Source: Telmatospirillum sp. J64-1 (GTDB taxonomy: Bacteria > Pseudomonadota > Alphaproteobacteria > Rhodospirillales > Magnetospirillaceae). From it: DNA of 64,000 bases. The notes below the pieces were generated by a model. That model saw nothing but the letters and a program-made list of their open reading frames with translations. It did not search any database and was not told the origin of the DNA. The stretch lies in the NCBI RefSeq assembly GCF_006980715.1, contig NZ_SBHN01000003.1, positions 124,001-188,000 of the forward strand. Direction: 5' to 3'. The stretch's first letter is position 1. Each line of letters opens with the position of its first letter. Of the stretch, positions 5,926-13,350 are shown piece after piece. Both the position numbers and the translations under genes were made by a program.

Positions 5926-7062
5926 ATGAGCGACCGGCAGCCTGCGGAAGTATTTCCACCAGGAGAATTCCTTCGCGACGAACTAGAAGTCCGTGGCTGG
6001 ACTCAGATCGAATTTGCCCAGATCATCGGCAGGCCCCCTCGCCTCGTGAGCGAAATCATGTCTGGCAAGCGAAGCGTAACTCCTGAAACGGCCAAAGAGT
6101 TTGCTGCTGCGCTTGGGACCAGCGCGCAGTATTGGATGAACCTAGAAACCGCCTATCAACTCTACAAGGCTGAGCCCGCGTCTGAGCGTATTGCGCGAGA
6201 AGCAAAGCTGCGCGAGCGTTTTCCTGTACGAGAAATGATAAAAAGAGGGTGGATTGAGGCATCAGATAATATTGATGTTGTCGAAACTAGGGTCCTGGAG
6301 TTCTTCAAAATAACATCTGTTAATGACAACCTAGATTTCGCGCATGCGGCTCGGCGAAATCATGGCGAAGACATCTCTATACTCCAGATTGCGTGGCTAT
6401 GCAGAGTAAGGCAGCTTGCGTCTGTTCTACAGGTTCCTCCGTATTCGCAAAAGGCGCTGCATGAGGCCCTAGATGTCCTCAGGGGGATGATTCCCAACCC
6501 TGAAGAGATCCGCCATATTCCTAAGGTCCTGGCCGAGTGTGGGGTGAGGCTAGTTGTTGTTGAGCCGATGCCCGGATCTAAGATTGATGGCGTTTGCCTC
6601 TGGATGGATGGTGGAAGGAGTCCTGTAATTGGCCTCTCTTTGCGCCTCGATAAGATCGATAATTTCTGGTTTGTTCTTCGGCATGAAATCGAGCATGTCC
6701 TTAGAGGAGATGGGAAAGAACAAGATATAATTGACACCGAACTGCAAGAGGGACGAGAGGACTCTGAGCTTTCCGAAGCTGAGAGGGCCGCTGATGCGGC
6801 TGCCGGAGACTTCTGCGTTCCCCGGGTCAAATTAGAGAGTTTCATTGCTAGAGTTCGCCCTCTGTATGCAGAGGCCAAAATAGTGAACTTCGCCAGAGCA
6901 AACGAAACCCATCCAGGAATAGTGGCTGGCCAATTGCAGTATAGGGGTGAAATCCCCTATGCAAATTTCAGGAAGTATATAGTAAAGGTAAGGCACATAA
7001 TAACGTCATCTGCTCTGACAGATGGATGGGGACACACTTCTCATTTTCTAGGGAGGCATTAA
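5926..7062 (+). CDS. higA: HigA antitoxin fused to an ImmA/IrrE-type metallopeptidase domain
   Basis: Residues about 10-70 form the HigA helix-turn-helix (PPGEFLRDELEVRGWTQIEF then VSEIMSGKRSVTPETA). The C-terminal half carries a zinc-peptidase motif, HEIEH at residues 253-257, typical of ImmA/IrrE (COG2856) domains. At 378 residues it is about three to four times the length of a plain HigA. ImmA proteins cleave phage or ICE repressors; in this fusion the peptidase might control the antitoxin's own stability (inference). The TAA stop overlaps the next gene's ATG as TAATG. A good GGGAGAGAG site precedes the ATG at 5926. Confidence 0.88.
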   Translation: MSDRQPAEVFPPGEFLRDELEVRGWTQIEFAQIIGRPPRLVSEIMSGKRSVTPETAKEFAAALGTSAQYWMNLETAYQLYKAEPASERIAREAKLRERFPVREMIKRGWIEASDNIDVVETRVLEFFKITSVNDNLDFAHAARRNHGEDISILQIAWLCRVRQLASVLQVPPYSQKALHEALDVLRGMIPNPEEIRHIPKVLAECGVRLVVVEPMPGSKIDGVCLWMDGGRSPVIGLSLRLDKIDNFWFVLRHEIEHVLRGDGKEQDIIDTELQEGREDSELSEAERAADAAAGDFCVPRVKLESFIARVRPLYAEAKIVNFARANETHPGIVAGQLQYRGEIPYANFRKYIVKVRHIITSSALTDGWGHTSHFLGRH

Positions 7063-7532
7063 TGGCTACCTATACAGAGCAAATGCAGAAGATATGGCGA
7101 TTGTATGAGGAAGATGGGCAGCCACTTCCTGCTACAGCTCGCGACGTAGCCGCTTGGGCCGTGCGTAATAAGCTATGGGTCCCGCAGCCTGCTGATGTGA
7201 TTGCACAATGCGCGGAAGATTTGTCTCGAGCGCTTCGTGAAGAGTATCACAAGGATAAGCGCGGGCGCAGAGTGCGATCAAAGCATGCAGTCCGCGTGAA
7301 CCAGGGCGGGAAGCAGATCACTCTTTGGGCTGATATGAAAACTGCCCCGCGCAAGCATATGGAAATGGCCTTCTCCCAACGACGCCAGCAGATCGTTGGA
7401 GATTGCGTTCAGTTAAGCCGAGATGTGGCTTCTTATAACGAAGAGCATGCAGATCAGCAGCCTATCCAGCTGGTCCTCGACTTCACTGATGACGTACGTG
7501 AAGCTGAGTTTGGGGATGAGGCAGCTGCTTAG
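7062..7532 (+). CDS. Third gene of the HigB/HigA-ImmA cassette, unknown function
   Basis: The 156-residue product starts at an ATG overlapping the higA stop (TAATG), with GGGAGG at 7051-7056. The frame starting earlier at 7026 overlaps higA and is not needed. It is hydrophilic and helical: an N-terminal ATARDVAAWAV segment, a basic middle (KDKRGRRVRSKHAVRV), and an acidic C-terminus (PIQLVLDFTDDV). I have seen relatives directly behind HigA-ImmA genes in other proteobacteria (memory, not searched). It has no active-site motif I can name. It may be a cofactor of the cassette, possibly nucleic-acid binding. Confidence 0.7.
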   Translation: MATYTEQMQKIWRLYEEDGQPLPATARDVAAWAVRNKLWVPQPADVIAQCAEDLSRALREEYHKDKRGRRVRSKHAVRVNQGGKQITLWADMKTAPRKHMEMAFSQRRQQIVGDCVQLSRDVASYNEEHADQQPIQLVLDFTDDVREAEFGDEAAA

Positions 7533-7556
7533 GTGGCCAGCATTTCAATCCCCTTC

Positions 7557-7584
7557 AACCCCGCCCCGGCGGGGTTTCTTTTTG
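7557..7584 (+). terminator. Rho-independent terminator after the toxin-antitoxin cassette
   Basis: AACCCCGCC-CC-GGCGGGGTT followed by TCTTTTT, 25 bases after the stop of the third gene. Confidence 0.8.
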
Positions 7585-7660
7585 CCCGCTTGAACCGCCC
7601 CCTCCAGGTCATTACCTCCTGACCGCGCCCTCGGGCGTCCATCCCCCCTTGATGGTTCGA

Positions 7661-7690
7661 CCCGCCGCGAGAGATCGCGGCGGGTTTTTT
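7661..7690 (+). terminator. Second strong terminator upstream of the early operon
   Basis: CCCGCCGCGA-GAGA-TCGCGGCGGG followed by six T. With the terminator 100 bases earlier it would insulate the early operon from readthrough of the toxin-antitoxin genes. Confidence 0.85.
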
Positions 7691-7716
7691 GCTGACTAAT
7701 CCGGCGCACCTACAAT

Positions 7717-7732
7717 GGAGTATATTTCCCCC
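7717..7732. promoter_or_regulatory. Phage operator 4 (GGAGTATATTTCCCCC)
   Basis: Variant of the same 16-bp operator, 15 bases upstream of operator 5 and just upstream of the -35 box of the rightward promoter. Confidence 0.6.
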
Positions 7733-7741
7733 GATTTTGCC

Positions 7742-7770
7742 TTGACTGGGAGAAATATACCCCGCATGAT
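7742..7770 (+). promoter_or_regulatory. Rightward early promoter with operator 5 in the spacer
   Basis: -35 TTGACT (7742-7747) and -10 CATGAT (7765-7770) are 17 nt apart. The spacer holds GGGAGAAATATACCCC (7748-7763), identical to operator 1. The arrangement copies the leftward promoter exactly, so both lytic arms should be silenced by the same repressor. Confidence 0.65.
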
Positions 7771-7820
7771 TTACCCCATCAGCCACCCGCTGATCAGCGC
7801 CAATACCGGCGCCACCACAC

Positions 7821-7861
7821 TTCCCCCGGCCCTGATGCGATAGCGTCAGGGGCCGGGGGAA
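7821..7861 (+). promoter_or_regulatory. Long hairpin in the 5' leader of the early operon
   Basis: TTCCCCCGGCCCTGA (7821-7835) pairs with TCAGGGGCCGGGGGAA (7846-7861) with one bulged G and a 10-nt loop. It ends 14 bases before the first ATG and just before GGAGGGGAAG, so it could affect ribosome access, RNA stability or early termination. There is no T-run. Confidence 0.6.
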
Positions 7862-7875
7862 AGACGGAGGGGAAG

Positions 7876-8214
7876 ATGGAAAAGCAGAAACATACGCCCA
7901 TGGATGGGCGCTATTACGCCGAGGGTCAGGTGGTGCGCAAGGCGGCCAACAGGACCATTGCTTCCGATGGGGGCAAGTGCATCAGCCTCGATTTCCCCGT
8001 CTGCCGGATGCATGAAGCGGCGGAAGGCCAAGCCAAAGTGGTGGCGCACCTGCTGAACCGAGGCACCGCCGCGCCGATGCTGCTGGCGGCGCTGGAAGAG
8101 ATCCGTAGTCGCGCCGCTTGTTTCGCCGAGACCGGTGCAGATCCCCGGATTGGCGACATCACTGACATTCTGGCGATAACCGAAGCGGCCATAGCCGAGG
8201 CCAAGGGAGAGTGA
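7876..8214 (+). CDS. First protein of the rightward early operon, unknown function
   Basis: The 112-residue product starts at an ATG with a strong GGAGGGGAAG site. The middle contains AAPMLLAALEEIRSRAACFAE split around a helix, a pattern found in small phage early proteins with a PxLLxALE motif. The rest is an acidic tail (TEAAIAEAKGE). Function unknown. Located directly after the operator-controlled promoter, it should be among the first lytic transcripts. Confidence 0.65.
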   Translation: MEKQKHTPMDGRYYAEGQVVRKAANRTIASDGGKCISLDFPVCRMHEAAEGQAKVVAHLLNRGTAAPMLLAALEEIRSRAACFAETGADPRIGDITDILAITEAAIAEAKGE

Positions 8215-8220
8215 CCGGCC

Positions 8221-8607
8221 ATGCCCACCACCATTCACCTGAAATCGCCCGCCCGGGCCTATATCACCATCACCCTGCCCTATCCGGGCTTGGTGTCCAT
8301 CGCCGCCCCGGCCAGCTTTTTCCGCGCCATCGGCCATCGCAATGTCGGCCCCGACCTGACACAGCACCGCGTCACCGTCTCTGCCCAAGAGGCGGAAAAC
8401 ATGGTCCTGCGCCTGTCCGCTCAGGCGATGGCGCTGGACATTATCGCCATCACCCGCCGCACCGGCGGCGAATGCACCGAGGCAGATCTGCGCCGCAAGG
8501 GCTGGTCGCAGGCCTTGATCCGCAAGCTCGGGGCGCAAGCCAAGGCCATCGCAACTCCGCACATCATCAGCGACCAATGCGGCAACGCCGCAATGGAGGC
8601 CGCGTGA
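8221..8607 (+). CDS. Phage early protein, unknown function
   Basis: The 128-residue product begins with beta-rich sequence (MPTTIHLKSPARAYITITLP) and ends in a helical part with a GWSQALIRKLGAQAKA segment that could be a helix-turn-helix. Its TGA shares a base with the next ATG (TGATG). No family recognised. Confidence 0.6.
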   Translation: MPTTIHLKSPARAYITITLPYPGLVSIAAPASFFRAIGHRNVGPDLTQHRVTVSAQEAENMVLRLSAQAMALDIIAITRRTGGECTEADLRRKGWSQALIRKLGAQAKAIATPHIISDQCGNAAMEAA

Positions 8608-8930
8608 TGGCGACCAACACGCACACCGCAGGCCTCGACTTACAAGCCATGATGGACATGCCCTATGGCGCCGCTGGCCGGATGATCCGCGAGACAGTCG
8701 ATCCCCTCTGGGGCAAGGGCAAGCCTGATGCCGAGGGCGAGTGCCGCTTCGTCGTCACCCTGACCGTCGATCACACCCAAACCGTCGAGTATTCCGTGAC
8801 CGTAGAGGCATCCTCCGCCGCAGAGGCCGAGGAGATCGCCCGAGGAATGCTGGATGACGACGAACTTGATGAAGGGCTGGAAATCGACACCGAAACCGAA
8901 GTCGTCAACGCCACTGTCGAGGAGGCATGA
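8607..8930 (+). CDS. Acidic phage early protein, unknown function
   Basis: The 107-residue product starts at ATG 8607 by TGATG coupling. It has a beta-strand segment (CRFVVTLTVDHTQTVEYSVTVEA) broken by no motif and a very acidic C-terminus (LDDDELDEGLEIDTETEV). Small acidic phage proteins are often inhibitors or DNA mimics, but nothing here shows that. The next gene starts at 8927 overlapping its stop. Confidence 0.6.
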   Translation: MATNTHTAGLDLQAMMDMPYGAAGRMIRETVDPLWGKGKPDAEGECRFVVTLTVDHTQTVEYSVTVEASSAAEAEEIARGMLDDDELDEGLEIDTETEVVNATVEEA

Positions 8931-9181
8931 CCATGCAGAACCTCCTCACCGCCCGCATGCTCTCGCGCAACCTCCGTTCCGCCCGCATGGCCCTGGCCCG
9001 CGGCGACGCCGATGCCGCCAGCGCCTGCCTGGACAACATCCAGTTGGTCCAGGCCAACGGCTCCATGCCCCTCCTGCGCGACATCGCAGGGCGCCAGGCT
9101 GACCAGATCGCCCGTCAGATCGCGGGGCTTGCCGGAGACATCCCCAGCTACGCCCACGAACGCCATTCGCAGGAGGCCTGA
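8927..9181 (+). CDS. Small helical phage protein, unknown function
   Basis: The 84-residue product overlaps the previous stop as ATGA. It is almost wholly helical (LLTARMLSRNLRSARMALA, then GRQADQIARQIAGLAGDI). It lies five bases before the ParB-domain gene. Function unknown; a partner of that protein is possible from position only. Confidence 0.55.
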   Translation: MTMQNLLTARMLSRNLRSARMALARGDADAASACLDNIQLVQANGSMPLLRDIAGRQADQIARQIAGLAGDIPSYAHERHSQEA

Positions 9182-9186
9182 GCATC

Positions 9187-11076
9187 ATGGCACCGCGCCC
9201 AAAGCTTTCCCCCGCCCAGATCGCCGAGATCCGCGCCCGTAAGGCCACCGACGATAACCTGACACACGCACAATTGGCCGAAGAATACGGCGTCAACGAA
9301 AGCACCATAAGCCGCGCTCTTTCCACCTCCCCCGCGACAACGCAAGAAAGCACCGCCCCCCACAACCAAATTCACGCCAGCCCCCTCAATCCGCGCAAGC
9401 GCTTCGATGATCAGGCGCTGACCGAATTAGCTGAATCCATCGCCGTCGAAGGCGTCCTGTTGCCCCTGCTGGTCAGGCCGCACAGGCAAATCGCCAGCCA
9501 TTACGAAATCATCGCGGGCGAGCGTCGCTGGCGCGCTGCCGGGAAGGTCATCGAGAGCGGCACGCAGCCTCCGGACTGGCCGATGCCGATCCGCGTCATC
9601 GATCCTTGCGATGACCGCAAGCTTCTCGAGCTGGCCCTGACCGAAAACGTGGCGCGCAAAGACATGACGCCCATGGAAGAGGCCGAGGCCTTCGCCGCTC
9701 TAGCCAGGGAAGGCGCTAGTCCGGCCGAGATCGCCAAGACCGTGGGCATGGTCACCCGCACCGTCCAAAAACGCCTGCGCCTGATCAATGATCTGCATCC
9801 CTCCGTCCAGGAAGCCCTGCGCCAGGGAGAGATTAGCGTCGAGGCGGGAAATATGCTGGCCGCCTATTGCCCCGCGCATATGCAGGCCGGCACCCTCAAG
9901 GAAATGAAGGCTGGCCGCTTCACCACCACCACCCAGCTTAAGGCCGCCCTGGTCGCCCAAGCGATCCCCACCGATATCGCCTTCTTCGATCTATCCCAGT
10001 ACCAAGGCGAGTACGTCGAGGATGAAGACAATTCCGAACGGAGATATTTCGCAGATACCGCCCAGTTCAACAAACTTCAAACAGCCGCCATTGAGGCCAA
10101 GCGCGTCGAATTGGCCAAAACTTTCGCTTGGGTAGAAGTGGTGCCCAAGGGGCATCCCTTCTACGAATGGAAATACGACAAGGCTGCGGCCGATCCTGAA
10201 TGCGGCGCCGTCATCGAAGTGGAATATAGCGGCAAGGTGAAGATCCATACAGCCCTTGTGCTGCGCAAGGAACACCGGCGTAGCGCAGGCAGCACCGGCA
10301 CACCAGCCCCTAAAGCCCCGCGAGAACAAGAACCTTTCACGAAAACCCACATGTGCCATGCCCGGCGGAGGAAGACAGAGGCCCTGCAGCAGGTGGTCTC
10401 GACAATGCCCCTGACCGCCATGCGGCTTACCTGCCTCGCATTGATCGGCGGTGATTCCGCCGTCCACCTTTCTGCCGAGCCCCATGAAAGCGATGACCTG
10501 GTCTTGGCCGCTTCGGTGCGACGCAAGATCGAAGAAGCCCTGCAACCCTTCAAGAAAGCGGCCAAGCGCTTCGGAATCGACCACCACGGCGTCCGCGCCG
10601 AGTACAGCAAGGGCGGCCTTGACGAGGTGCGCGCTTGGCAGATCCTGGCCGAGATGGAGGATGGCGAGGTGATGACCTTGTTCTCGGCCCTCGTCGCGGC
10701 CCGCATCGGCAGCTTCAACGGCTACAATCCAGAACTTGGCGATCGCCCGGTCGCTACCGCCATCGCCGCCAGCATGGATATGGTAGGAAACGAAGCCCGC
10801 CTGGGCCTCGGCCTGCGCCCCGATGATCTAGACGGCATCCGCAAGGACAAACTGATCAGGCTCATACGCGCAGCCGGCATCGATGGCGAACTCACCGGCA
10901 TGACGCTGGCCGAGCTGAAGAATTACTTCATCGCCATGGCTCCGCCCGGCTACGTGCTGCCCACCCTCAGATTCGGCAACAAGGATGCGGTTGAGGCCTT
11001 ACTCAGCAAGCCGCGCCACGATCTTGGCCAGATCGATCTGGAGGACCTGACGAAGCCCCGCGAGGTGGCGGCATGA
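9187..11076 (+). CDS. ParB-domain protein of the phage early operon
   Basis: The 629-residue product starts with a DNA-binding helix-turn-helix (residues about 6-45, AQIAEIRARK then LAEEYGVNESTISRAL). A ParB/Spo0J-type N-terminal domain follows at about 65-165, with NPRKRF, LAESIAVEGVLLPLLVRP and the GERRWRAA box. A second helix-turn-helix of the KorB/ParB type (SPAEIAKTVGMVTRTVQKRL) follows near residue 180. The last 350 residues are unlike partition ParB and have no motif I know. There is no ParA gene beside it. It may regulate phage transcription or act in DNA processing rather than partition; such ParB-domain proteins are common in prophages. Confidence 0.8.
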   Translation: MAPRPKLSPAQIAEIRARKATDDNLTHAQLAEEYGVNESTISRALSTSPATTQESTAPHNQIHASPLNPRKRFDDQALTELAESIAVEGVLLPLLVRPHRQIASHYEIIAGERRWRAAGKVIESGTQPPDWPMPIRVIDPCDDRKLLELALTENVARKDMTPMEEAEAFAALAREGASPAEIAKTVGMVTRTVQKRLRLINDLHPSVQEALRQGEISVEAGNMLAAYCPAHMQAGTLKEMKAGRFTTTTQLKAALVAQAIPTDIAFFDLSQYQGEYVEDEDNSERRYFADTAQFNKLQTAAIEAKRVELAKTFAWVEVVPKGHPFYEWKYDKAAADPECGAVIEVEYSGKVKIHTALVLRKEHRRSAGSTGTPAPKAPREQEPFTKTHMCHARRRKTEALQQVVSTMPLTAMRLTCLALIGGDSAVHLSAEPHESDDLVLAASVRRKIEEALQPFKKAAKRFGIDHHGVRAEYSKGGLDEVRAWQILAEMEDGEVMTLFSALVAARIGSFNGYNPELGDRPVATAIAASMDMVGNEARLGLGLRPDDLDGIRKDKLIRLIRAAGIDGELTGMTLAELKNYFIAMAPPGYVLPTLRFGNKDAVEALLSKPRHDLGQIDLEDLTKPREVAA

Positions 11077-11261
11077 ACGAAGAAGAATTGCGCCACAGCT
11101 ACCACATCCTCGCCCAGGAGCAGATCGAGGCGGAAATTGCCCCGCTGCGGCAGCAGGTCCAGGAGTTGCTGGACGCCCTTCTGCCCTTCGCCCGCGCCCA
11201 TGCGACGTACAGCTTCGGGATGCTCTGGCCGGAAGGCCCGGCTCTCACACAGAAGGAATAG
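11073..11261 (+). CDS. Small phage protein, unknown function
   Basis: The 62-residue product overlaps the ParB-domain gene stop as ATGA. It is a single long helix with coiled-coil character (EAEIAPLRQQVQELLDALLPF). Function unknown. Confidence 0.5.
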   Translation: MNEEELRHSYHILAQEQIEAEIAPLRQQVQELLDALLPFARAHATYSFGMLWPEGPALTQKE

Positions 11262-11269
11262 GAGGCAAC

Positions 11270-11539
11270 ATGCCCAAGCCCCCGAACAACTGGCCCAGCA
11301 ATGCGCTGCCGCGGCGCCTGACGCGGGAGTGGGCCTCCTTCTATTGCGGAGTATCGCCCAACACGTTCGACGGCAAGGTCGAGGCCGGAGAATTCCCCAA
11401 GCCCGACCATGACGGAAAGTACGACCGCAAGCTGCTGGACGAAGCAATTGACCGCATCAACGGCATCACCGCGCCATCACCCGCGAACGAAAGCTGGGCC
11501 GTCAGACCTCGGACCCGGCGTCGCGCGGGGGCGGCATGA
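11270..11539 (+). CDS. AlpA/excisionase-like small winged-helix protein
   Basis: The 89-residue product has the layout of AlpA or Xis proteins: LTREWASFYCGVSPNTF (helix-turn-helix), a wing (GEFPKPDHDGKYDR), and a closing helix (KLLDEAIDRI). These proteins bind DNA and often direct excision of phages by the tyrosine integrase, which is encoded 3 kb downstream. An AGGAGG site precedes the ATG. The last 25 residues are basic. Excision is an inference from the fold. Confidence 0.6.
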   Translation: MPKPPNNWPSNALPRRLTREWASFYCGVSPNTFDGKVEAGEFPKPDHDGKYDRKLLDEAIDRINGITAPSPANESWAVRPRTRRRAGAA

Positions 11540-11541
11540 TG

Positions 11542-11564
11542 TCCCCTTTGCAGACCGGAGAACA
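11542..11564 (+). repeat. Start-associated linker repeat, copy 1
   Basis: The block begins TCCCCTTTGCAGACCGGAGA and runs three bases further (ACA). Its GGAG ends exactly 7 nt before the ATG at 11568. Identical over 23 bases to copy 2 (12758-12780). Confidence 0.8.
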
Positions 11565-11567
11565 ATG

Positions 11568-11858
11568 ATGCCCGACCCAACCAAGAGCGATACGCCGGTC
11601 CACGACTGGTTCGGTTTGTCCTACAGCCCGTATCTGGTCATTCCGCGTTTAGCCCTGCAACACATGCCGGCGGAGTGGCAACGCCGCTTCGTTGAGTTGC
11701 TGCAAGAGGCAGAAGAGTCAGGGTTGAAGACGCCCGGCGACTACGAGGTGCGACGTCGCGTGAATGGTCGCTACGCAGACGACCCGTGGCGCGACTACCG
11801 GCGCGGCAATGTTGCTGACCTGCTGGCCTCCCCTTTCCAATCTCCCAACAAGGACTAA
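11568..11858 (+). CDS. Phage protein, unknown function
   Basis: The 96-residue product is preceded by linker copy 1. I chose the second of two adjacent ATGs (11565, 11568) because its distance from GGAG matches the other linker genes. The sequence has MPAEWQRRFVELLQEAEESGL (a helix) and an Arg/Asp-rich end (WRDYRRGNVADLLASPFQ). Function unknown. Confidence 0.6.
   Translation: MPDPTKSDTPVHDWFGLSYSPYLVIPRLALQHMPAEWQRRFVELLQEAEESGLKTPGDYEVRRRVNGRYADDPWRDYRRGNVADLLASPFQSPNKD
11829..11854 (+). repeat. Degenerate start-associated linker
   Basis: TCCCCTTTCCAATCTCCC then AACAAGGA shares the TCCCCTTT start and ends in AAGGA before the next gene. It is a poor match and may be coincidental. Confidence 0.35.
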
Positions 11859-11862
11859 GACC

Positions 11863-12549
11863 ATGAAGGAATTCGAACAGGCCGTTGCCGCCGCCGTCGG
11901 CGGCATGATTGCCAGCGGCAAGCTCAACGAGATCATCGAAGCCAAGATCAGCAAGACCATTGATGACATTGTTGGTGACGCTCTCCGCTCCTATGGCGAC
12001 TTCGGCAAGTCGCTGAAGAGCGCTATTGAGGATTCACTTTCCGTCGATTTCGACGAGCTGGGGCTTGCTGGCTACAACCACACCGTCCTGGAGATCGTCC
12101 GGCGAAAGGTGAATGCCTCGCTCCTCGCCGCCGGCAAAGAGCAGCTTGAGCAGGATATGGAGAAGCTGCTGACCGCAGCCATCCCAGGCGAAATCACAAT
12201 CACCAAGCTTTACCAGGATCTGGCCGAATGGGCGCGCGACTATAACGGCTGCGAGAAGTGGCAGCGCCCCACCATGATCATCGGCGAGCCCTCCCGTGGT
12301 TGGCGCTGGATCTACATGGACGCGAAACCCAGCAAGGATCGGTACAGCTGCGCGTTCTCCCTGTTGGTCCGAGAAGACGGAGGCATTGCGTCCCTTCACG
12401 TCGAAGGGAGGGACATTGAGAAGACGCTCTTCGCGGGTAGCCTCAATAGCTTTGAAGAAACTCTGTTCCGCCTCTACGCAGCGAAGGCGCGGGTGGCGTT
12501 CGACGCGGACGAACCCGACGACATCGACCTCAGCGACGATGATTTCTGA
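11863..12549 (+). CDS. Phage protein of 228 aa, unknown function
   Basis: The first half is helical and resembles coiled structural or nuclease-associated proteins (FEQAVAAAVGGMIASGKL, EIIEAKISKTIDDIVGDAL). The second half is mixed and ends in a strongly acidic tail (DADEPDDIDLSDDDF). It has no recognised catalytic motif. The start ATG at 11863 follows the degenerate linker with AAGGA. It is the largest product of the small-gene string. Confidence 0.6.
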   Translation: MKEFEQAVAAAVGGMIASGKLNEIIEAKISKTIDDIVGDALRSYGDFGKSLKSAIEDSLSVDFDELGLAGYNHTVLEIVRRKVNASLLAAGKEQLEQDMEKLLTAAIPGEITITKLYQDLAEWARDYNGCEKWQRPTMIIGEPSRGWRWIYMDAKPSKDRYSCAFSLLVREDGGIASLHVEGRDIEKTLFAGSLNSFEETLFRLYAAKARVAFDADEPDDIDLSDDDF

Positions 12550-12580
12550 TGCCATCCGGCTTGCGGACGGAGGAAGACGA

Positions 12581-12787
12581 ATGACCGAGACGCTGAAAGC
12601 CATCTGCCTGGGCTGCGGACAGGAAGGGGAGTGGGGCAGAAATCCCCTCGATCCGCCAGAGGCTACCACCGTGAGGACATCTCTTTGCAACATCTGCGAC
12701 GACGGCGACTTCATGGAACCGTGCTTTTTCGACGCCAACGGCAAAGAGATTTTGCCGTCCCCTTTGCAGACCGGAGAACAGCAATGA
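12581..12787 (+). CDS. Small phage zinc-ribbon protein
   Basis: The 68-residue product has two Cys pairs, CLGCGQ near residue 9 and CNICDDG near residue 40, in a typical zinc-ribbon spacing. It has a strong GGAGGA site before the ATG. The last residues (PSPLQTGEQQ) are translated from linker copy 2, so the linker is both coding end and start signal. Zinc binding is inferred from the motif. Confidence 0.6.
   Translation: MTETLKAICLGCGQEGEWGRNPLDPPEATTVRTSLCNICDDGDFMEPCFFDANGKEILPSPLQTGEQQ
12758..12780 (+). repeat. Start-associated linker repeat, copy 2
   Basis: Identical over 23 bases to copy 1. GGAG (12773-12776) is 7 nt before the ATG at 12784. Here the repeat lies inside the 3' end of the preceding gene. 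Confidence 0.85.
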
Positions 12788-13104
12788 CCGTTATTGACGA
12801 AATCGCCGCCGAGCGCCGCCGCCAGATCGATGTTGAGGGGTGGACTCTACAGCATGACGATAAGTACGACGCTGGACAGCTTGTTGCGGCGGCCTGCACC
12901 TACGCGCTCGAAGCCACCTTCGACGGCCCCCGTGCGCCGCGTTGGTACGACATGCTGTGGCCGTGGCCGCTGACTTGGTGGAAACCCAAGAACAAGCGCC
13001 GCGATCTGATCCGCGCCGCCGCTCTGATCGTGGCCGAGATCGAGCGCTTGGATAGGGCCGCGTTGCCCTCCCCTTCGCAGGCCGAGGAGGACAAGAATGT
13101 CTGA
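12784..13104 (+). CDS. Conserved phage protein (106 aa), unknown function
   Basis: The product begins with IDEIAAERRRQIDVEGW and HDDKYDAGQLVAAACTYAL. It then has LWPWPLTWWKPKNKRRDLIRAAAL, which I write only in part because of its length, and ends IVAEIERLDR. I know this pattern from many phages and prophages, where it is uncharacterised. The product's last residues (PSPSQAEED) again come from a linker copy (13069-13092). Confidence 0.7.
   Translation: MTVIDEIAAERRRQIDVEGWTLQHDDKYDAGQLVAAACTYALEATFDGPRAPRWYDMLWPWPLTWWKPKNKRRDLIRAAALIVAEIERLDRAALPSPSQAEEDKNV
13069..13092 (+). repeat. Start-associated linker repeat, variant copy 3
   Basis: TCCCCTTCGCAGGCCGAGGA and four more bases. It differs from copies 1 and 2 at four to five positions but keeps the order TCCCCTTxGCAG-x-GAG. 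GGAG is 7 nt before the ATG at 13097. Confidence 0.7.
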
Positions 13105-13348
13105 GCCGATTTCCTTGAAGGAGCGGATGGAGAAATTTGGGTGGGTCATTGCCGCCGACTATGACCAAGACGGCGTCAACCTCCTCCCCTACGCCATGAA
13201 GCTGCGAATGATTGACGGACATACCGCCAGGGCCATCGCCTACCAAACCGACGCCGAGTACGAGGCCGATCTGGCAGCGTGCCGAAAGGAATGGGATGCC
13301 GAGTGGGACGCCTACCACCAGTCCTCCCCTTTGCAGACCGGAGAATGA
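13097..13348 (+). CDS. Small phage protein, unknown function
   Basis: The 83-residue product overlaps the previous gene by 8 bases. It contains VIAADYDQDGVNLLPYAMKL and an acidic Trp-rich end (EWDAEWDAYHQ). Its C-terminal SSPLQTGE comes from the linker repeat. Function unknown. Confidence 0.55.
   Translation: MSEPISLKERMEKFGWVIAADYDQDGVNLLPYAMKLRMIDGHTARAIAYQTDAEYEADLAACRKEWDAEWDAYHQSSPLQTGE
13325..13345 (+). repeat. Start-associated linker repeat, copy 4
   Basis: Identical to copies 1 and 2 over 21 bases. GGAG (13340-13343) is 7 nt before the ATG at 13351. Confidence 0.85.
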
Positions 13349-13350
13349 CC

